Of a DNA stretch of 5,663 bases, positions 1 through 4,624 are shown piece after piece. The position numbers and the translations under genes were made by a program. The notes beneath the pieces were generated by a model, which was not told where the DNA came from, did no database searches, and was given only the letters and a program-made list of their open reading frames with translations. The DNA is from Sphingomonadales bacterium (GTDB taxonomy: Bacteria > Pseudomonadota > Alphaproteobacteria > Sphingomonadales > Sphingomonadaceae): NCBI GenBank assembly GCA_018067055.1, contig JAGPVK010000304.1, forward strand, positions 1 through 5,663. Direction: 5' to 3'. The first letter of the stretch is position 1; the number at the start of each line of letters is the position of its first letter.

Positions 1-16
1 GACATCACAACTCTGG

Positions 17-53
17 TTCGGATAATATTGAAAAGACCGATCTGTTTTCCGAA
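17..53. repeat. AT-rich imperfect dyad in the gene-free left edge
   Basis: TTCGGA at 17-22 is the inverse complement of TCCGAA at 48-53. An overlapping inner pair, GAAAA at 30-34 and TTTTC at 45-49, adds to the symmetry. The same arms also read as near direct repeats (CGGATAAT and CGAATAAT). The stretch is much richer in A and T than the rest of the window, as expected for a promoter or operator, but I see no gene it clearly serves inside the window. The remainder of 1-177 contains no convincing coding sequence. Confidence 0.2.
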
Positions 54-177
54 TAATGCGGTCGTCGGGTCAAAGTAAAATGGCTTGCGCAGTGGCGCAT
101 CTGGTCGATCGGGAGAGGTTGTCATCAGCGATTTTCGAATCAGCAAGGCTCGATTTCGGCTGCGAGTATTGAAATAC

Positions 178-266
178 TGGTGCGGTCGAGAAGACTCGAA
201 CTTCCACGGGGTATTAACCCCACAGCGACCTCAACGCTGCGCGTCTACCAATTCCGCCACGACCGC
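178..266 (-). tRNA. tRNA-Leu (anticodon GAG)
   Basis: Reading the minus strand from 266, the acceptor stem GCGGTCG (266-260) pairs perfectly with CGACCGC (188-182). It is followed by discriminator A at 181 and an encoded CCA at 180-178. The D-arm has the leucine-type GGCGGAATTGGTAGACGC. The anticodon arm is CAGCG-TTGAGGT-CGCTG, giving anticodon GAG, which decodes CUC and CUU codons. A long variable arm (GGGG-TTAATA-CCCC) marks a class II tRNA, and the T-arm carries TTCGAGT. All stems close, so the gene looks intact and functional at 89 bases including CCA. Its promoter would lie above 266. The best match there (TTGCGG and TAAGGG, minus strand, about 333-338 and 310-315) is too weak to call. 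Confidence 0.97.
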
Positions 267-454
267 ACAGTCTCCAGCTTGGGATCGCAATGTCCCGGGT
301 AGGCGCGTGCCCTTAGCAAAGGGGTATCGCAGCCGCAACAGATATTCGCTGCCATCTGCCTGAGCGGTTAACCGGCGCGGCGATTTTGTCCCGGAACCGC
401 ACAGGATCCGGCATCGCACGCGATCCCCGGATAAAATGTCGATCCATCAGGCCG

Positions 455-470
455 TTAACCCTCTATTTAC
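455..470 (+). promoter_or_regulatory. Possible CtrA-like binding site upstream of the small exported protein
   Basis: The sequence is TTAA, seven bases, then TTTAC. It differs at one base from the alphaproteobacterial CtrA consensus TTAA-N7-TTAAC. It lies 38 bases before the proposed ATG at 509, where a promoter-linked operator would be expected. One near-match in 242 non-coding bases can arise by chance, so this is a weak call. The rest of 267-508 shows no RNA gene or convincing ORF. Confidence 0.25.
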
Positions 471-508
471 CTTGTCCGCGCCGTCCGATACCGGCTTTAC
501 CCTGCCAG

Positions 509-778
509 ATGGACAGCCTGCTTCTCTTTCTGCTTCTGCTCGGGGGCACTCCGGACCGGCCGTCAATCGATGCACCAGGGGGGCCGTCGCGCGTACAGGC
601 GATGGCGAGCGCCAGAATCCTGCGCGGCGAAGCAATTGATTTCGAAGCGCCGGTCGATTGGCGCGATGGGCAAGTGGCCGACCAGGGCAAGGCGGGATTC
701 CGGATTGCCACGATCCGTTCGGCGGCGGTGGTCAATGGCGCTGACGGTCAGACCATCCAGCTGCAGGAATTTCACTGA
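509..778 (+). CDS. Small probably exported protein of unknown function
   Basis: This 89-residue protein begins with a strongly hydrophobic stretch, MDSLLLFLLLLGG (residues 1-13), consistent with a short signal peptide or anchor. A Pro/Asp/Gly-rich linker follows (about 14-28). The rest is a small soluble part with VQAMASARILRGEAIDFEAP near residues 28-47 and a C-terminal IQLQEFH. I recall a similar layout (hydrophobic start, 'ARI-RG-ID' segment, 'EF' at the end) in short uncharacterised sphingomonad proteins, but I cannot name a family. I chose the ATG at 509 because it directly precedes the hydrophobic segment. The reading frame is open back to a TTG at 386, but that extension is basic, proline-rich and crosses the upstream regulatory-looking sequence. 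No good Shine-Dalgarno precedes 509. The N-terminal region lacks the usual Lys or Arg and carries an Asp, which is odd for a Sec signal. The gene converges on the zinc-ribbon gene with an 18-base gap. Confidence 0.6.
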   Translation: MDSLLLFLLLLGGTPDRPSIDAPGGPSRVQAMASARILRGEAIDFEAPVDWRDGQVADQGKAGFRIATIRSAAVVNGADGQTIQLQEFH

Positions 779-805
779 TCCGTTCGAACGGCGGGATCAA
801 TCCCG
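776..805. terminator. Overlapping dyads between two convergent genes; possible bidirectional terminator
   Basis: Three mutually overlapping inverted repeats fill the convergent gap. TGATCC (776-781) pairs with GGATCA (794-799), and these arms contain both TGA stop codons. CCGTTCGAACGG (780-791) is a perfect 12-base palindrome. CGGGA-TCAA-TCCCG (792-805) is a 5-bp tetraloop hairpin. Position and symmetry suit transcription ending in both directions. No T-run follows on either strand, so an intrinsic terminator of the classical kind is not shown. Confidence 0.3.
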
Positions 806-1552
806 GCTTTGGTCCGCCCATCCGACTTCCAGCTGGCTCGCACCGCGCGGCACGTCGAGCTTGGCCTCGTTGAAGTTGATCTTGGCTCCGGGGGCCAGCG
901 ATTGCGCCGGTGCCTTCATTTTCCAGCTGTAGACAATCCGGCCACCAGCATCGCGCAGGATGACCAGCATCGGCGGGACATTCTGGTCGGTCGTGGTGGG
1001 ATTGATGATCGTGCCGCTGGCGGCAAAATATTCGGTGCCGTCGGGCAGCGTCCGGCGGTCCTGCTTCTGGCTCAGTTCGATCAGCAAAGGCGTTTCTTCG
1101 ACCGACGCAAATTCATAGCCGGACAGCCACTGCGGCGCTCCGAAATAATAGAGGGCGCCGCCCGCAGCCAGCACCAGTGCGGCAAAGGCGATTGCGGCCA
1201 TGGTCCACAATTTTGCCGGATTGCGGCGCGGCCTGAACGGTGGTTCGTGCGCAAAGCTGCTTTCGCCCGAACCATAGTCCGGGGTGACGGAAATTGGCGG
1301 TGGCGGCGTCGAACGGCTGATCGGAGAGGCTGGCGATGTCGGCACCCAGTCCTGATCAGCAACAGGTTCCGATTGGGCGACTGGTGGCGTCTGCCCGGCA
1401 GCGTCTGCCGTAACCAGTTCCTGCTCCGGCAGCGCCGCTTCCTGAAACCAGCTATGACGACAGGACGCGCAGCGTACCGAGCGGCCATTGGGACCAATGG
1501 CGCTGTCGGGGACGAGATAACGGGTTTTACAAGCCGGGCAATTCAAAATCAT
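797..1552 (-). CDS. Zinc-ribbon / DUF3426 single-pass membrane protein
   Basis: This 251-residue protein starts with an MJ0042-type zinc ribbon: Cys5-x2-Cys8 and Cys28-x2-Cys31, ending in SCRHSWF. A low-complexity Pro/Ser/Glu-rich linker follows (about 40-110). After a basic patch (RPRRNPAK) comes one membrane segment (about 116-138), and then a C-terminal domain (about 150-247) with the look of DUF3426, including ASGTIINPT and a [14 protein letters not shown] strand pair. The expected topology is a cytoplasmic zinc ribbon with the DUF3426 domain in the periplasm. No molecular function is established that I know of; the zinc ribbon may bind protein or nucleic acid. The start is supported by AGAGGGG four bases before the ATG. 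The gene is divergent from ftsE across 194 bases and convergent with the small exported gene. Family assignment is strong and biological role unknown. Confidence 0.9.
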   Translation of the reverse strand: MILNCPACKTRYLVPDSAIGPNGRSVRCASCRHSWFQEAALPEQELVTADAAGQTPPVAQSEPVADQDWVPTSPASPISRSTPPPPISVTPDYGSGESSFAHEPPFRPRRNPAKLWTMAAIAFAALVLAAGGALYYFGAPQWLSGYEFASVEETPLLIELSQKQDRRTLPDGTEYFAASGTIINPTTTDQNVPPMLVILRDAGGRIVYSWKMKAPAQSLAPGAKINFNEAKLDVPRGASQLEVGWADQSRD

Positions 1553-1640
1553 GACACCCCTCTAAACACGCCATGGCGATAAACTGCAAGTGGCTGCATG
1601 ACAGATTTGAGACCGAATCCGGTTTTTGCGCGTTTTCCTG

Positions 1641-1680
1641 CCAAATCGATCGGCGCTGCCCGACAGCGGAGTTGATTTGG
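1641..1680. promoter_or_regulatory. Nested inverted repeat in the divergent zinc-ribbon / ftsE intergenic region
   Basis: CCAAATC at 1641-1647 is a perfect inverse complement of GATTTGG at 1674-1680. Inside them CGCTG (1654-1658) pairs with CAGCG (1664-1668) around a 5-base loop. The two stems are separated by a 6/5-base internal loop. The structure lies between two divergent genes and overlaps a possible -35 element for ftsE. It could be an operator for a dimeric regulator or a leader hairpin. I see nothing that decides between these. Confidence 0.35.
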
Positions 1681-1701
1681 AGGGACTTCCCGGCCTATTG
1701 G
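1672..1701 (+). promoter_or_regulatory. Weak candidate sigma-70-like promoter for the ftsE operon
   Basis: TTGATT (1672-1677) and TATTGG (1696-1701) are spaced by 18 bases and lie 45 bases before the ftsE ATG. The -35 half is fair and the -10 half is poor. The -35 falls within the right arm of the nested inverted repeat at 1641-1680, so a protein bound there would compete with RNA polymerase if both are real. Alphaproteobacterial promoters are often degenerate, so position is most of the evidence. Confidence 0.22.
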
Positions 1702-1714
1702 TCGCGGGACCGGG

Positions 1715-1735
1715 CAATATTTCGCCGCGATATTG
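1715..1735 (+). repeat. Hairpin immediately upstream of the ftsE start
   Basis: CAATAT (1715-1720) and ATATTG (1730-1735) form a perfect 6-bp stem with a 9-base loop. The structure ends 11 bases before the ATG at 1747. In the transcript it would crowd the ribosome-binding region, where only a weak GGA (1736-1738) serves as Shine-Dalgarno. A smaller stem, GGTC/GACC (1700-1703 and 1708-1711), lies just before it. Confidence 0.3.
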
Positions 1736-1746
1736 GAATGTAGAGC

Positions 1747-2463
1747 ATGAAGGACGAAATTGTTCGCTTTGAAAATGTCGGTCTGCGCTACGGCGCGGGC
1801 GCAGAGACGCTGGCCGACCTCAATTTCACCCTGTATCCGGGCAGCTTCTATTTTCTCACCGGCGCATCGGGCGCCGGCAAGACCTCGCTGCTCAAACTAC
1901 TCTATCTGTCGCAACGGCCCAGTCGTGGCGTGATCCGGCTGTTCGGCGAGGATGCGGTGACCATGCCGCGCGAGCGGCTGCCGGGCTTCCGCCGCCGGAT
2001 CGGCGTGGTTTTCCAGGATTTTCGTCTCGTCCCGCATCTCTCTGCCTTTGATAATATCGCGCTGCCGTTGCGGGTTGCCGGGGTCCGCGAGAAAGATCTC
2101 GAGACACCAGTCACGGAAATGCTCGAATGGGTGGGGCTCGGCGACCGCGCCTCGGCCCGGCCGGCAACTCTGTCAGGCGGTGAACAGCAGCGTGTGGCAA
2201 TCGCCCGGGCGGTGATTGGCCGGCCGGAAATCCTGGTCGCCGACGAACCGACCGGCAATGTCGATCCCGACATGGCGATCCGGCTGCTGCAATTGTTCGA
2301 GGCGCTCAACACGCTGGGCACGACGATTGTCGTCGCCACCCATGATATTCATTTGCTCAGCAAGATCCCCGGCGCCCAGATGATGCGGCTGGAAAAGGGC
2401 ATGCTCGCTGATCCAACCGGGTCGCTGCGCTTTCCACCGCTGCCCAAAGACCAGTTGCAATAG
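1747..2463 (+). CDS. ftsE: Cell division ATP-binding protein FtsE
   Basis: This 238-residue ABC-type ATPase forms the cytoplasmic nucleotide-binding half of the FtsEX complex. In well-studied bacteria that complex couples ATP hydrolysis at the divisome to activation of septal peptidoglycan hydrolases. All ABC motifs are present: Walker A GASGAGKT (39-46), Q-loop Gln90 in VVFQDFRLVPHLSAFDNI, signature LSGGE (142-146), Walker B ILVADE (162-167), D-loop NVDP (171-174) and switch His199 in ATHD. The segment after the Q-loop and the immediately following ftsX identify it as FtsE rather than LolD or another transporter ATPase. Length is close to the family norm, about 220-240 residues. The ATG at 1747 gives the expected N-terminus (IVRFENVGLRYG), though its ribosome-binding site is weak and a small hairpin precedes it. 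It is the first gene of a four-gene operon, with a 13-base gap to ftsX. Confidence 0.96.
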   Translation: MKDEIVRFENVGLRYGAGAETLADLNFTLYPGSFYFLTGASGAGKTSLLKLLYLSQRPSRGVIRLFGEDAVTMPRERLPGFRRRIGVVFQDFRLVPHLSAFDNIALPLRVAGVREKDLETPVTEMLEWVGLGDRASARPATLSGGEQQRVAIARAVIGRPEILVADEPTGNVDPDMAIRLLQLFEALNTLGTTIVVATHDIHLLSKIPGAQMMRLEKGMLADPTGSLRFPPLPKDQLQ

Positions 2464-2476
2464 GTCGCACGGCAGC

Positions 2477-3373
2477 ATGTTCAAATTTTTTGCCATTCCT
2501 GCGCATGACCGGCGCCTGATCCCCGAGGGTCGCCTGTCCGGGCCGATGCCCTGGGTGATCGCGATCATGATTTTCCTCACCGTGCTGGCCGCTGCCGCGG
2601 GGCTGGCGATGACCCGGGCGACCAGCGATGTGTCGGATCAGCTGTCGAGCCGGGCGACGGTGCAGATCATCGAAGCCAATCCGGAACTTCGCGGCCGTCA
2701 GGCCGAAGCCGCTGCCGAACGATTACGCACGTTGCCGCTGATCGAGGAGGTCCGCCTGTTGCCGCCCGAGGAGATACAGGCACTGATCGAGCCCTGGCTG
2801 GGAACGCAGGATCTGGCCGAGGAAATTCCGCTGCCGGCGCTGATTGACCTCAAACTCGCGCACGTGGCCACCGACGCGGAATATCAATCGCTCCGCAACA
2901 CCCTGCAGCCGATTGCGCCGGGCGCGCGGGTCGAGCCGAGCAGCGGCTATATCGCGCCGGTGATATCGCTGGTGCGGTCCTTTCAATGGATTGCTTTTGG
3001 CCTGGTGGCGCTGCTGGCGCTGGCCACCGGTGCCGCGGTGATCATTTCGGCGCGGTCGGCGCTCAACACCCATACCGAAACCATCGCGGTCGTGCATCTG
3101 CTCGGCGGCACCGACCAGCAGATCAGCCGCCTGTTTCAGCGGCGCATCGCGCTCGATGCGCTGCTCGGCGGTCTGATCGGGCTGGTCGGCGGAACCGCGA
3201 TCATCTGGCTGATCAGTACGCAATTGACCGCGCTCGGCTCCGGTCTGGTGCAATCGGTCGGTCTCGACTGGTGGAGCTGGTTGATAATTGCCGCGATTCC
3301 GATATTGGGGATGTTCCTTGCCATGGTAACCGCCAGATTGACGGTGATCGGCGCCCTGAGAAAGATATTGTAA
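2477..3373 (+). CDS. ftsX: Cell division membrane protein FtsX
   Basis: This 298-residue permease-like partner of FtsE has four predicted membrane segments, at about residues 25-47, 170-192, 226-248 and 266-288. The stretch between the first two (about 48-169) is the extracytoplasmic domain. In other bacteria this domain engages hydrolase activators or hydrolases, such as EnvC in E. coli. The short N-terminal cytoplasmic part (RRLIPEGRLSGPMPW) and the cytoplasmic segment SARSALNTHTETIAVVHLLGGTDQQISRLFQ (about 191-221) are typical of FtsX, the latter being the likely coupling region to FtsE. Compared with E. coli FtsX (about 350 residues) the N-terminal cytoplasmic tail is short and the remaining architecture complete. 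No strong Shine-Dalgarno precedes the ATG, which starts 13 bases after the ftsE stop, so coupled translation is likely. No EnvC-like or other peptidoglycan hydrolase gene is present in the window. Confidence 0.95.
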   Translation: MFKFFAIPAHDRRLIPEGRLSGPMPWVIAIMIFLTVLAAAAGLAMTRATSDVSDQLSSRATVQIIEANPELRGRQAEAAAERLRTLPLIEEVRLLPPEEIQALIEPWLGTQDLAEEIPLPALIDLKLAHVATDAEYQSLRNTLQPIAPGARVEPSSGYIAPVISLVRSFQWIAFGLVALLALATGAAVIISARSALNTHTETIAVVHLLGGTDQQISRLFQRRIALDALLGGLIGLVGGTAIIWLISTQLTALGSGLVQSVGLDWWSWLIIAAIPILGMFLAMVTARLTVIGALRKIL

Positions 3374-3382
3374 CCCCGCCTG

Positions 3383-3916
3383 ATGATTGTCCGTTTCCTT
3401 TCCTTCCTGGTCCTGCTCTGGATCATCGGCTTTGCCTGGTTCGCCATCGACCTGCCGCGTCCGGCCGCCAATGACGCCCATACCGGCTCGGTCGTCGTGC
3501 TGACTGGCGGTGCTGGCCGGATCGACCGCGCGCTCGATATTCTTGCGGCGAAGAGCGCCGGGCGCCTGCTGATCTCCGGCGTCGATCGGGATGTGAAGTC
3601 AAAGGAACTGGCCGCAGAATATGACCGGCCGGGCGACCTGTTCGATTGCTGCATCGATCTCGGATTTCAGGCGGTCGATACGCGCTCCAACGCTCTGGAA
3701 ATAGCCCGCTGGGCCGCCCGACGCGGCGACAAGTCGGTGCGGCTGGTGACCTCCGACTGGCATATGCGCCGCGCCCGGCTGGAACTGGAACGGGCGATGC
3801 CGGCGGATGTCCAGATCCTGTCCGATGCGGTGCAGACCCAACCGTCGCTGGGCACATTGTTCATCGAATATAATAAATATCTGATGCGCCGTCTGGCGGC
3901 GCTGGCGGGGGTCTGA
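3383..3916 (+). CDS. YdcF/SanA-family (DUF218) membrane-anchored protein
   Basis: This 177-residue protein has one N-terminal membrane segment (about 5-22) followed by a DUF218 domain. Conserved landmarks are VVVLTGGAGRID (about 37-48), LLISG (62-66), the VDTRSNALEIARWA helix start (about 98-111) and LVTSDWHMRRA (121-131). The expected topology is an N-in anchor with the domain in the periplasm. Related proteins (ElyC, SanA, YdcF in E. coli) are linked to envelope integrity and peptidoglycan or lipid-carrier metabolism, but the exact reaction is not settled. The ORF starts 9 bases after the ftsX stop and ends one base before the next ATG, so it is inside the operon. The start at 3383 puts the hydrophobic anchor at the N-terminus and has no clear Shine-Dalgarno. 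The protein is at the short end for the family, with the core motifs intact. Confidence 0.88.
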   Translation: MIVRFLSFLVLLWIIGFAWFAIDLPRPAANDAHTGSVVVLTGGAGRIDRALDILAAKSAGRLLISGVDRDVKSKELAAEYDRPGDLFDCCIDLGFQAVDTRSNALEIARWAARRGDKSVRLVTSDWHMRRARLELERAMPADVQILSDAVQTQPSLGTLFIEYNKYLMRRLAALAGV

Positions 3917-3917
3917 G

Positions 3918-4607
3918 ATGCTGGCAGCCATCCGCTCGCTGATCTTCATGGCGGTCTTCTATATCGGCTCGGTGCCGATCATCATCGCCACCTTTCTCGG
4001 TGCCTTTTTCTGGCCGAAGACGATCTATTATATGGCGCAATATTGGAGCCGCTATCATTATGTCTGCGCGCGGCTGATCCTCGGCATCCGGGTCGAAGTG
4101 AAAGGCGAAATCCGCAACGAGCCTTTGCTCTACGTGTTCAAGCATGAAAGCATGTTCGAAACCATCGATCTGCTGCGGCTGTTCGACAAGCCGGTGGTGA
4201 TTGCCAAGAAGGAGCTGCTGGTGATTCCGCTGTGGGGCTGGATCGCGACAAAGCACGGGCTGCTCGGCATCGACCGCGACGGCGGCGGGGCGGCGATGCG
4301 GCAGATCATCAAGCAGGCCAGGAAAGCCGTTGCCGAAGGCCGCCCGATCGTCATTTTCGCCGAAGGCAGCCGCGCCCATCATGGCGAGCGCCCCGAACTG
4401 CAGACCGGCTTTGCCGGCATCTACAAGCTGATGGGCATCCCGCTGGTCCCGGTCGCCCTGAACAGCGGCATCGTCTCCCCGCGCGACACCTTCGTCCAGA
4501 AAAGCGGCGTGATCACCTATGAAGTGCAGCCGGAGATCGAACCCGGCCTGGAACGCGACGATATCCGCGACCGGGTGCATGCCGCGATCAATATGCTGAA
4601 TGATTGA
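3918..4607 (+). CDS. PlsC-like 1-acylglycerol-3-phosphate acyltransferase
   Basis: This 229-residue membrane-associated acyltransferase is expected to transfer an acyl chain to lysophosphatidic acid, forming phosphatidic acid at the inner membrane. A hydrophobic N-terminus (about 8-32) anchors it. Family motifs run in order: KHESMFET with catalytic His76 (motif I), GIDR (117-120, motif II), FAEGSR (147-152, motif III, usually FPEGTR) and IPLVPVAL (174-181, motif IV). Motif I is H-x4-E (Glu81) rather than the textbook H-x4-D. The glutamate should still serve the charge relay, and I recall this variant in proteobacterial PlsC-like proteins. The start codon comes one base after the preceding stop (TGAGATG), and the G-rich run at 3907-3911 may act as its ribosome-binding site. 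It is the last gene of the ftsE operon. Activity as a lyso-lipid acyltransferase is well supported; the exact substrate is inferred. Confidence 0.88.
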   Translation: MLAAIRSLIFMAVFYIGSVPIIIATFLGAFFWPKTIYYMAQYWSRYHYVCARLILGIRVEVKGEIRNEPLLYVFKHESMFETIDLLRLFDKPVVIAKKELLVIPLWGWIATKHGLLGIDRDGGGAAMRQIIKQARKAVAEGRPIVIFAEGSRAHHGERPELQTGFAGIYKLMGIPLVPVALNSGIVSPRDTFVQKSGVITYEVQPEIEPGLERDDIRDRVHAAINMLND

Positions 4608-4623
4608 GGGGGCCTAGCCGCCC
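4608..4623. terminator. Compact GC hairpin between convergent genes
   Basis: GGGGGC (4608-4613), loop CTA (4614-4616) and GCCGCCC (4617-4623) form a six-pair stem with one bulged G at 4620. It occupies almost the whole 17-base gap between the acyltransferase stop codon and the stop of the opposing kinase gene, where a shared terminator would sit. No T-run follows on either strand, so the call is tentative. Confidence 0.35.
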
Positions 4624-4624
4624 G

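Noticed and set aside
86..99. Hairpin TGCGC-AGTG-GCGCA as a terminator for the tRNA
   Set aside because: It lies about 80 bases beyond the tRNA 3' end, has only five pairs, and the nearest T-run on the minus strand is separated from the stem.
310..338. Minus-strand promoter for tRNA-Leu (TTGCGG, 17 bases, TAAGGG)
   Set aside because: The -10 match is poor and tRNA promoters in this group are usually stronger; listed only as the best available candidate.
85..363. Plus-strand open frame crossing the tRNA
   Set aside because: It runs straight through the opposite strand of an intact tRNA-Leu, starts without a ribosome-binding site and reads as low-information Arg/Ser-rich sequence.
351..373. 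tRNA-like D-arm (GCCTGAGCGGTTAACC followed by GGC) suggesting a tRNA fragment or attachment-site remnant
   Set aside because: It resembles the D-arm of class II tRNAs, but no acceptor, anticodon or T-arm can be formed from the flanks and no integrase or mobile gene is nearby.
231..419. Minus-strand open frame ending in the tRNA 5' half
   Set aside because: Its last residues (AELVDAQR) are the translation of tRNA sequence, a known artefact, and it has only a GTG start with no supporting signal.
386..508. N-terminal extension of the small exported protein to a TTG start
   Set aside because: The extension is basic and proline-rich, would bury the hydrophobic signal-like segment, and overlaps the upstream regulatory-looking sequence.
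809..1582. Long plus-strand open frame opposite the zinc-ribbon gene
   Set aside because: It is a shadow in GC-rich DNA. The minus strand has conserved cysteine pairs, a membrane segment and a ribosome-binding site, while this frame is Arg-rich with no domain.
2723..3481. Long minus-strand open frame opposite ftsX
   Set aside because: Its Gln/Arg/Asp/His-rich composition is typical of an antisense shadow, and ftsX explains the region.
3861..4580. Long minus-strand open frame opposite the acyltransferase gene
   Set aside because: Its composition is Asp/His-rich and motif-free, whereas the plus strand carries all four acyltransferase motifs.
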